This document shows positions 1 to 6,793 of a stretch of 25,895 nt of DNA, in pieces. The stretch is from an uncultured Flavobacteriales bacterium. GTDB taxonomy: Bacteria > Bacteroidota > Bacteroidia > Flavobacteriales > BACL11. The translations under genes and the position numbers were made by a program. Below the pieces are notes generated by a model. That model saw only the letters and a list, made by a program, of their open reading frames with translations. It searched no databases and was not told the DNA's origin. The stretch lies in NCBI GenBank assembly GCA_950069165.1, contig CATMIT010000010.1, positions 1-25,895 of the forward strand, in the 5' to 3' direction. How positions within the stretch are numbered: the stretch's first letter is position 1; every line of letters starts with the position of its first letter.

Positions 1-768
1 AGTTTGTCTTTTACATCTTTTCCGTCTTTTTTGTACTTAAGTTTTTGCAATGTTTCTATATTAAAACCTGCAAACCCTCCTAAACCAATTTTAAATTGTT
101 AGTGAGTAGAATATCTAAAATAAGTGTTTCTTTCAATTTTTTTAGAAGGCCCAAATTCAAAATGCAAAGGAAATACTAGACTAGTTGTTCTAAACTTTGC
201 CTTTTTTAAGTTATATGGAAGATCTTCAAGTGTAATTTCACCTTCATTATTTACAAAATATTTATTATCCTTAATATCAAGTTTATTCCACATAAATGAA
301 AATCCATATTTAATTCGTACAAAATTTGAATTTTTAAAGAGCCGTGTTTTCCAATTCCAACCCAACTCAACAAACCCTGAACCTCCAAGTTTATAAGGTG
401 AATCGTCAAGTTTTTCGCCTTCTATTATTGCATTATTAAATCCTATTACAAATAACAAATCATTAGACGTGCGAATATCATACTTTATTAACTTTTTTTT
501 CTTTGTAGATTGAAAGATTTATTACTGATAGAAATTCCTACTATATTTTCTTTTTCAAGTTCAAAATTATAATCGTTACGCTCTAAAAGCGCAATTTTAT
601 TATCTACAATTGCTATTCGATTTTCAATATTTAAAGCATGTATTAGCAGCCTCTTTTTTTAATCGATCTGCTTCAGTTTGTGAAATTTATCGGTTGTCTA
701 AGCGTTGATTAATAACCTCGACTTCAACTTTTAAAACGCTTTTTCATCATTTTTAATGGATTGTTTTA
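1..768 (-). pseudogene. Decayed outer-membrane beta-barrel protein with N-terminal coiled coil
   Basis: Reading the minus strand from about 768 to 1 gives one recognisable protein spread over several frames. First comes a charged helical stretch (LKQSIKNDEKA, then INQRLDNR, ISQTEADRLKKEAANT, then ALNIENRIAIVDNKIALLE). After it comes a barrel-like part rich in alternating aromatic and polar residues (for example GFVELGWNWKTRLF and GLGGFAGFNIETLQKLKYK). Lesions seen: a frame change near 731-745, an in-frame TAA at 687-689, a frame change near 635-642, a frame change at the T8 run 493-500, and an in-frame TAA at 99-101 after which the same frame continues to the window edge. The only long open piece, 458-99, lacks a signal peptide and is a fragment. 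The architecture resembles Bacteroidota PorT-like/outer-membrane beta-barrel proteins; that family call is by pattern only. The N-terminus is missing because coaBC sequence takes over at about 757-775, and the C-terminus runs out of the window. It could be a genuine pseudogene or low-quality sequence at a contig end. Confidence 0.7.
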
Positions 769-921
769 AATTCTTTAAATGATAAAGGTGCAGGATTTGG
801 CTATGATTCTAATAAAATCACTATTATTGAAAAAGATAATAAAATAGAGGAATTTGAGTTAAAACATAAAAGAGAAGTAGCGAAAGACATTATCAGTAAA
901 ATCATACTAAAAATATCATGA
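760..921 (+). pseudogene. coaBC: 3' fragment of coaBC (phosphopantothenoylcysteine synthetase end)
   Basis: The frame from 760 to the TGA at 919-921 reads IVLNSLNDKGAGFGYDSNK and continues to EVAKDIISKII. This is the characteristic C-terminal end of the CoaB domain of bifunctional CoaBC (Dfp), which makes 4'-phosphopantetheine from phosphopantothenate and cysteine. Full proteins are about 400 residues; only about 53 codons are here, and the same frame hits a stop at 754-756. Everything upstream belongs to an unrelated gene on the opposite strand. The stop overlaps the ATG of the next gene (ATGA at 918-921), so the original operon coupling to porD is preserved. The rest of coaBC should lie elsewhere in the genome, or the join may be an assembly artefact. 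Confidence 0.8.
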
Positions 922-1823
922 AAAAAATCTTGTTTATTATTTTAATGTGGATTTCTCATGGTGTTAATGCACAAGAGCTTTTCTGTAATGTTCAGGTAAA
1001 CGCTTCTCAAATTCAAACCTCTGACAGGAAGGTTTTCCAAACTCTGCAAACTGCTATTTATGAGTTTGTAAATAATACTAAATGGACAGATGCAAGCGTA
1101 AAAAATGAAGAAAGAATAGAATGCACTTTTTTGATAAACATTAAGGAAAAAGTTTCGAATGATGAATACAAAGCATCTATTCAAATTCAGAGTACACGCC
1201 CAATTTATGGCACTTCCTACAAATCGACAATGCTTAATTATTTGGATAACAATTTCCGCTTTCGCTATTTAGAATACCAATCCTTAGAATTTAATGAAAA
1301 CACCCATCTTTCTAATTTAACTTCTGTTTTGGCTTACTATGTTTATATCGTTTTAGGGCTTGACTTTGATACTTTCTCAGAATATGGTGGTGCACCCTAT
1401 TACATTAAAGCACAAAATATTGTGAATAATGCACAAAATGCCAGAGAAATCGGTTGGAAAGCATTTGAGAGTGATAAAAACAGATACTGGCTTGTTCATG
1501 ATTTATTAGATACACGCTATGAAGAAATTCACAATTGTTATTACAGGTATCATAGGGTAGGGATGGATATGCTATCAGAAAAAACAGAGGATGGACGATA
1601 TGATATTACAGAAGCTTTGGAAGAGCTAAGAGGAGTTTACAGAGATAATCCTTCTGCTTTTATATTGAAAATTTTCTTTGATGCAAAAGCGGATGAAATC
1701 ATTAAGATTTACTCAGAGGCTTTCCCAAATGAGCAGGCAAGAATTGTCAAACTTTTAACTGAAATTGATCCTGCTAATTCGACTAAATATCAAGCCATAA
1801 CCGCACAAAGTAAAGGAAAATAA
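918..1823 (+). CDS. porD: DUF4835 family protein, PorD-type type IX secretion system component
   Basis: A 301-residue exported protein. Residues 1-18 form a signal peptide (MKKILFIILMWISHGVNA, then QE). The mature part starts ELFCNVQVNASQIQ, followed by QTLQTAIYEFVNNTKW, the usual opening of DUF4835 proteins, and it contains the conserved YYVYIVLGLDFDTFSEYGG stretch. The family is found in Bacteroidota and, as I recall, is catalogued as T9SS protein PorD; its molecular role is not well defined. The start codon overlaps the coaBC stop (ATGA), and the stop at 1821-1823 is directly followed by the recN ATG, so coaBC, porD and recN look like one transcription unit. This gene order is common in Flavobacteriia and supports the assignment. 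Length is normal for the family. The family call is firm; the PorD name and its role in secretion are less so. Confidence 0.85.
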   Translation: MKKILFIILMWISHGVNAQELFCNVQVNASQIQTSDRKVFQTLQTAIYEFVNNTKWTDASVKNEERIECTFLINIKEKVSNDEYKASIQIQSTRPIYGTSYKSTMLNYLDNNFRFRYLEYQSLEFNENTHLSNLTSVLAYYVYIVLGLDFDTFSEYGGAPYYIKAQNIVNNAQNAREIGWKAFESDKNRYWLVHDLLDTRYEEIHNCYYRYHRVGMDMLSEKTEDGRYDITEALEELRGVYRDNPSAFILKIFFDAKADEIIKIYSEAFPNEQARIVKLLTEIDPANSTKYQAITAQSKGK

Positions 1824-3476
1824 ATGCTAGAAACCCTTTTTATAAAAAACTATGCGCTTATTGATGAATTTTCTGTTCAATTCCAGGATGGATTTAATGT
1901 AATTTCAGGAGAAACAGGAGCAGGAAAATCGATTATGCTTGGCGGGCTTTCCTTAATTTTAGGACAAAGAGCCGATACTGCTATTTTGAATAATCCACAA
2001 ATAAAATGCATCATTGAAGGAAAATTCACAATAGAAGAAAAACGATATAAATCCTTCTTTCAGGAGAATAATCTTGATTTTGAGAGAGAAACAATTCTAA
2101 GAAGAGAAATCTCGCCTTCTGGAAAAAGCAGGGCTTTTATCAATGATACGCCAGTAAATCTTTCCATCTTGAAATCTTTTTGTAGTGGTATTATTGAAGT
2201 TCATTCTCAGCACCAATCCCTAGCTTTAAAGGATGTGCATAATCAGCTATTTTTGCTCGATCAGTTTTGCAGGCATGATGTACTTTTACAAGAATATAAA
2301 GAGGGGTATGCCATATACTTACAACTAAAAACCAATCTAAAAACTTTTATTGAAAAAGGAGAAGTATCATTATCAGAAGTAGAATTTCTTTCTTTTCAGT
2401 TAGAGGAATTGGAAAATGCCCAATTAAAAGATGGGGAAATGCAGGAAGTTGAGGATGAGTTAGCAATGCTTAATAATGCGGAGCAAATTGCTAATATGCT
2501 GGATAAGGGAGTAAATATTTTAGAAAAAGAAAATGGTGCCTTAGATTTGCTTTCTGAAATTGTGAGAGATTTATCAGGAATTTCAGATTATAATAAAAAG
2601 CTATTTGAGATAAATGAACGATTTGAGAAAACAGTCATTGAATTAAAAGATATTAGCACTGAAATTTTTTACTTGAAAGAGAAATCCGTTTCTGATCCGG
2701 AAAGACTAACTCAATTAAATGCCAGGTTAGATGTATTCAATTCTTTACTTTTAAAGCATAGGAAAAATTTATTATCTGAGCTTATTGATCTGAAAGAGGA
2801 TTTAAAAAATAGAGTAAATCAGTTGTTAAATTTTGATACTGAGATAGAGGATCTGAAAAATGAAGTGATTAAACAAGAGCAGAAAATAAGGGTTTTGGCC
2901 AAAAAAATATCAAAAAACAGAAAAAATACCATTCCTGATATTGAAAGTCAAATTAAATCTATCTTGAAAAAACTAGGAATGCCATTTGCTATTTTTAGTA
3001 TTGAGTTACAAGAATTAGATAATTTAGGAACTAACGGAAAAGATGAAGTAGTATTTTTATTTTCGGCTAATAAGGGCATAAAAGCAGAGAAATTAAGTAG
3101 TATTATCTCTGGTGGGGAACTTTCACGATTGATGCTTGCTATTAAATACATATCGGCAAAATACCAAAATACTGAAACGCTTATTTTTGATGAGATTGAT
3201 AGTGGCGTATCAGGTGAAATTGCTAATTTGATGGGAGAGATGATGAAAAAAATAGGAGAGCAAAAACAAATAATTGCAATTACCCATTTGCCACAGATTG
3301 CTGCAAAAGGAAATCAACATTACTTGATTTACAAGGAGATAAAAGAAGGCATAACCAATACGCTAATCAAAGAATTAAAAACAGAAGAGAGAGTAAATGA
3401 GCTGGCTAAACTACTGAGTGGGGAAAAAATCACTGCAATTGCAATCAAAAATGCTGGTGAATTATTAAATCAATAA
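1824..3476 (+). CDS. recN: DNA repair protein RecN
   Basis: A 550-residue SMC-like ATPase that acts in recombinational repair of double-strand breaks. The N-terminal Walker A is GETGAGKS at residues 29-36, within the typical opening LFIKNYALIDEFSVQF. A long charged coiled-coil region spans about 150-370. The ABC signature ISGGELSRLMLA lies at about 428-439, Walker B LIFDEIDSG at 453-461, and the H-loop region THLPQIA at 487-493. These are the RecN features in the right order, and the length matches the family (~550). The ATG immediately follows the porD TAA with no gap, consistent with co-transcription. The C-terminus ends normally, and fabI follows 29 bp later with its own possible promoter. 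Confidence 0.97.
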   Translation: MLETLFIKNYALIDEFSVQFQDGFNVISGETGAGKSIMLGGLSLILGQRADTAILNNPQIKCIIEGKFTIEEKRYKSFFQENNLDFERETILRREISPSGKSRAFINDTPVNLSILKSFCSGIIEVHSQHQSLALKDVHNQLFLLDQFCRHDVLLQEYKEGYAIYLQLKTNLKTFIEKGEVSLSEVEFLSFQLEELENAQLKDGEMQEVEDELAMLNNAEQIANMLDKGVNILEKENGALDLLSEIVRDLSGISDYNKKLFEINERFEKTVIELKDISTEIFYLKEKSVSDPERLTQLNARLDVFNSLLLKHRKNLLSELIDLKEDLKNRVNQLLNFDTEIEDLKNEVIKQEQKIRVLAKKISKNRKNTIPDIESQIKSILKKLGMPFAIFSIELQELDNLGTNGKDEVVFLFSANKGIKAEKLSSIISGGELSRLMLAIKYISAKYQNTETLIFDEIDSGVSGEIANLMGEMMKKIGEQKQIIAITHLPQIAAKGNQHYLIYKEIKEGITNTLIKELKTEERVNELAKLLSGEKITAIAIKNAGELLNQ

Positions 3477-3479
3477 GTA

Positions 3480-3487
3480 TATATTTG
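3480..3487 (+). promoter_or_regulatory. Candidate Bacteroidota -7 element for fabI
   Basis: TATATTTG matches the Bacteroidota sigma-ABfr -7 consensus TAnnTTTG and ends 18 nt before the fabI ATG. No convincing TTG -33 element is seen about 20 bp upstream, so this is a weak call. Confidence 0.3.
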
Positions 3488-3505
3488 CAAATAAAATAAT
3501 ATAAA

Positions 3506-4330
3506 ATGGCAAACAATATTTTAAAAGGGAAAAGAGGGATTATTTTTGGAGCATTGGATAGCAAATCTATCGCTTGGAAAGTAGCAGAACATGCGCATGC
3601 AGAGGGAGCTAAATTTGTATTAACCAATGCGCCAATTGCTCTTAGAATGGGTACAATTAATGAATTAGCAGAAAAAACGGGCTCAAAAGTGATAGCTGCT
3701 GATGCAACATCCATGGAAGATTTAAAAGCACTTTATGAAGTAGCCATGGAAAAATTAGGCGGAAAAATTGATTTTGTACTACACTCCATAGCCATGTCGG
3801 TAAATGTACGCAAGGGAAGAGCATACTATGAGCAAAATTACGATTGGACCATGAAGGGCTATGATGTGTCTGCACTTTCCTTTCATAAAACCATGCAAGC
3901 GGCTTGGGAGTTGGATGCCTTAAATCAATGGGGATCAGTTGTAGGTCTATCTTATATTGCTGCACAAAGAGTTTTTCATACTTATAACGATATGGCGGAT
4001 AATAAAGCTATTTTAGAATCCATTGCTAGAAGTTTTGGTTACCACTATGGTGTCAGACGCAAAGTAAGAGTAAATACCATTTCTCAATCACCAACAGATA
4101 CAACTGCTGGAAGTGGAGTTGCTGGATTTGATGGATTCTATAAATTCTCTGATGATTTGGCGCCACTTGGAAATGCAACATCTGATGATTGTGCCGATTA
4201 TTGTATTTCTTTATTTTCTGATTATACTCGAAAAGTTACCATGCAAAACTTATTTCATGATGGAGGATTCTCCTTTATGGGAATGAGTGAGGAAGCCATG
4301 GCGATTTACATGAAAGATTTTAGAAAGTAA
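3506..4330 (+). CDS. fabI: Enoyl-[acyl-carrier-protein] reductase (NADH), FabI
   Basis: A 274-residue short-chain dehydrogenase/reductase that catalyses the last reduction of each fatty-acid elongation cycle. The N-terminal Rossmann segment runs from LKGKRGIIFGALDSKSIAW, followed by the HAEGAKFVLTNA strand and the DFVLHSIAMS region. The catalytic pair is Tyr160 with Lys167 (Y-x6-K in YNDMADNK), and the FabI-specific second tyrosine is Tyr150 in LSYIAAQR. The C-terminal motif VNTISQSPTDTTAGSG is the substrate-lid region. Length is typical for Bacteroidota FabI (~270). Only one base separates its TAA from the downstream methyltransferase ATG, so the two are probably cotranscribed. The start is chosen at the first ATG with a normal N-terminus. 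Confidence 0.97.
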   Translation: MANNILKGKRGIIFGALDSKSIAWKVAEHAHAEGAKFVLTNAPIALRMGTINELAEKTGSKVIAADATSMEDLKALYEVAMEKLGGKIDFVLHSIAMSVNVRKGRAYYEQNYDWTMKGYDVSALSFHKTMQAAWELDALNQWGSVVGLSYIAAQRVFHTYNDMADNKAILESIARSFGYHYGVRRKVRVNTISQSPTDTTAGSGVAGFDGFYKFSDDLAPLGNATSDDCADYCISLFSDYTRKVTMQNLFHDGGFSFMGMSEEAMAIYMKDFRK

Positions 4331-4331
4331 T

Positions 4332-5136
4332 ATGCTATATAAAATAGCGTATTACATCTTTAAACTTTTTCCAAGTTTGAAAAAGTGGTTTTGGAAAAGA
4401 TGGTATACTATTTTTGCAAGTAGAGTACCAGATCCTGATTTAAAGTTTATGAATTATGGGTATTTCAGTTCTGAGTTGAATCTGAATTTAAATCCTGAAG
4501 ATGAAAAAGACAGGTATTCTATTCAATTGTATCATCATGTCACCTCACCGTTAGATTTAAAAGGGCTAAAAGTTCTAGAAGTAGGATCGGGAAGAGGAGG
4601 GGGGTCTTCATATATTTCAAATTACCTTAATCCTACAGAAATATATGGTATTGATATTTCTCCAACAGCAGTTGCTATTTGTAATCAGATATACAACAAG
4701 AATAATTTATTTTTCAAAGTCGGTGATTCTGAAAACCTACCTTTTGATGACAATACTTTTGATGCAGTGATAAATGTAGAATCTTCTCATTGTTATGCTT
4801 CAATGGATAAATTTTTACAGGAAGTCAGACGTGTTTTGAAAGCTGGGAGTTATTTTCTTTTCTGTGATTTAAGAAAAGAGGATTGCATAGATGAATTACT
4901 TAATCAATTAAATTCCAATGGACTAAGATTAATATCTAACAAAGACATTACTTTTAATATAATTGAGGCTACCATTCGAATGTCGAAAGACAGAAAAAGC
5001 AATAATTAAATTTAAATTTGCTTGGTTTAAAAAAATACTAGCATCCTTTGCAGCCGTTGAAGGCAGTAAAATGCACCAATCTTTTACCTCTGGTCATTCG
5101 AAATACATCAGTGCTTTTTGTCGAAATGATAAATAA
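4332..5136 (+). CDS. Class I SAM-dependent methyltransferase, phthiotriol-methyltransferase-like, with apparent frameshift
   Basis: The continuous frame stops at 5007-5009 (225 residues), but the protein clearly continues in the +1 frame. From 4996 it reads KAIIKFKFAWFKKILASF, then AAVEGSKMHQSFTSG, ending ISAFCRNDK at the TAA 5134-5136. Removing one A from the A5 run 4994-4998 restores a product of ~267 residues. SAM motif I is VLEVGSGRGGG (81-91), followed by the YGIDIS acidic strand end, the GDSENLPFDDNTFDAVINVESSHCY block, and EVRRVLKAGSYFLF. These blocks and the restored C-terminus resemble the mycobacterial phthiotriol/phenolphthiotriol dimycocerosate methyltransferase family, by recall. 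The substrate here is unknown; a lipid or polyketide is plausible, and the gene sits 1 bp after fabI. The single-base lesion in an A run could be a sequencing error, a recent mutation or, less likely, recoding. Confidence 0.8.
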
Positions 5137-5183
5137 ATAATAAAAGAAAACCGTTTATCTACCTTTTTTTTATTTTCGCCTTT

Positions 5184-5900
5184 ATGAATAAGAGAATTTG
5201 TTTGTGGTCCTGCCCCAGAAATGTTTCAACAGCATTGATGTATTCTTTTGCACAAAGAATAGATACTAAAGTATTTGACGAACCCCTTTACGCACATTAT
5301 TTATTGCAATCTGGAGTTGCTCATCCTTACAGGGAAAAGGTGCTTGAATCCCAAGAAAATGATGGAAATAAGGTAGTGAATAGTATTATTTTAACAGAAC
5401 ATGCTCCAATAAGTTTTTACAAATTAATGGCTCATTTTCTCATTAATATAAATACTGATTTTTTATCTAAAGTCAGCAATATTATTTTTATTAGACATCC
5501 TAAGGAAATAATTGCATCTTACTGTAAAGTAATTCCCCATCCTAAGATGGAAGATATAGGGATCGAAAAACAATACGAATTGTACAATCAATTGGTGAGT
5601 ATCGATAATAGTCCTATTGTTTTAGACTCAAAATATTTATTAAAAAATCCAAAATTAGCACTACAAAAACTATGTTTGTTGTTAGAAATTCCATTTGAAG
5701 AAAAAATGTTAAAATGGGAAAAAGGAGCCAGAAAAGAGGATGGTATTTGGGCAAAATATTGGTATAAAAACGTCCATAATTCTACAGGATTTTTACCCTA
5801 TATTGAAAAAGAAATTAATCTAAAAAATAGTAATTTAGAACTTTCAGAAAAGTGTCAGCCTTACTATGAGTTTTTAACCAATAAATCAATTACAGTATGA
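5184..5900 (+). CDS. Sulfotransferase-like P-loop protein partnered with aminotransferase
   Basis: A 238-residue protein with the sulfotransferase fold signatures. The 5'-phosphosulfate-binding-type loop is SCPRNVSTALMYSFAQR at residues 9-25, and a 3'-phosphate-type motif IIFIRHPKEIIASY sits at about 100-113. DEPLYAHYL (32-40) and the MLKWEKGARKEDGIW to VHNSTGF segment (175-203) are features I associate with a distinct subfamily fused to class IV aminotransferases in plants. No signal peptide or membrane segment is visible, so it is likely cytosolic. Its last codons overlap the aminotransferase ATG by 4 nt (ATGA at 5897-5900), indicating translational coupling. The true substrate is unknown; PAPS-dependent sulfation is implied by the fold but not shown. 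The start at 5184 is supported by the position of the P-loop near the N-terminus. Confidence 0.8.
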   Translation: MNKRICLWSCPRNVSTALMYSFAQRIDTKVFDEPLYAHYLLQSGVAHPYREKVLESQENDGNKVVNSIILTEHAPISFYKLMAHFLININTDFLSKVSNIIFIRHPKEIIASYCKVIPHPKMEDIGIEKQYELYNQLVSIDNSPIVLDSKYLLKNPKLALQKLCLLLEIPFEEKMLKWEKGARKEDGIWAKYWYKNVHNSTGFLPYIEKEINLKNSNLELSEKCQPYYEFLTNKSITV

Positions 5901-6793
5901 TACAAGAATTTGACGACAGGAATAAGGATATTAAAGTATGGATTAACGGAGAATTACTGCATAGAGATCAGGCAAAAGTATCTGTTTTTGATAGTATTGT
6001 GCAAGGAGGAGATGGGGTTTGGGAAGGGATAAGAGTATATGATAGTCGTGTCTTTTGCTTAGATAAACACCTTAAAAGATTGATGGAATCGGCAAAGAGT
6101 ATGGATATTGAGAATATTCCTTCAGCTGAAAAGATTAAATCAGCCATTTTTGCTACTTTAAAAGAGAATGGCATGCGAAAGGATACGCACATTCGATTGA
6201 CACTGAGTAGAGGTAGGAAAATCACTTCTGGAATGAACCCAAAATTAAATCAGTTTGGTTGCACTTTGATTGTTTTGGCAGAATGGAAATCCTCCATTTA
6301 TTCAGGGAAAGAATTGACATTAGTGACGGCTAACATTCGTAGGAATTCTCCATTGTGTTTGGATTCCAAAATTCACCACAACAATTTAATCAATAATATT
6401 TTAGCAAAAATTGAAGCCAATCATGCAGGGGTAGATGATGCTATTATGCTTGATTTGGATGGTTTTGTAGCAGAAACAAATTCAACCAATATATTTATGA
6501 TAAAAAATGGAATGGTGTTAACGCCATTTCCAAAAGCATGTTTACCAGGAATAACAAGAGGATTAATCATAGAATTGTGTAAAGAAAACAAGATTCCAAT
6601 TATTGAGAAAGATATTTCAATAACCGAATTATACAATGCGGATGAAGTCTTCACTACCGGAACCATGGGTGAATTGGCAAGAGTAGTAGAGATTGATTGT
6701 AGAAAAATAAATAATTCTGGGAATATTCTTTCTGAATTGCAAATCCTTTTTAGAAAACTTACAGAAAAAGAAGGGGAAGAATTACCCTTCTAG
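5897..6793 (+). CDS. Class IV PLP-dependent aminotransferase (branched-chain / D-amino-acid aminotransferase-like)
   Basis: A 298-residue fold-type IV PLP enzyme. The N-terminal WINGELLHRDQAKVSVFDS and GDGVWEGIRVYD blocks are typical of the IlvE/D-alanine aminotransferase/aminodeoxychorismate lyase family. The PLP-binding lysine is Lys158 in DSKIHHNNLINNILAK, Glu193 lies in VAETNSTNIF, and the phosphate-binding region is LPGITRGLI (216-224). The TTGTMGEL motif near the C-terminus is also conserved. The exact amino-donor specificity cannot be read from the sequence, and the usual branched-chain annotation is only a default. The gene overlaps the preceding sulfotransferase-like gene by 4 nt, implying a joint function. 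Its 3' end overlaps the convergent clpC gene by 12 nt. Confidence 0.88.
   Translation: MIQEFDDRNKDIKVWINGELLHRDQAKVSVFDSIVQGGDGVWEGIRVYDSRVFCLDKHLKRLMESAKSMDIENIPSAEKIKSAIFATLKENGMRKDTHIRLTLSRGRKITSGMNPKLNQFGCTLIVLAEWKSSIYSGKELTLVTANIRRNSPLCLDSKIHHNNLINNILAKIEANHAGVDDAIMLDLDGFVAETNSTNIFMIKNGMVLTPFPKACLPGITRGLIIELCKENKIPIIEKDISITELYNADEVFTTGTMGELARVVEIDCRKINNSGNILSELQILFRKLTEKEGEELPF

Noticed and set aside
124..396. 90-codon plus-strand reading frame
   Set aside because: Antisense shadow of the barrel pseudogene; composition is not protein-like.
99..458. 119-codon minus-strand reading frame as a stand-alone gene
   Set aside because: It is an internal fragment of a larger broken barrel gene: the same homology continues past its stop and upstream of its first Met in another frame.
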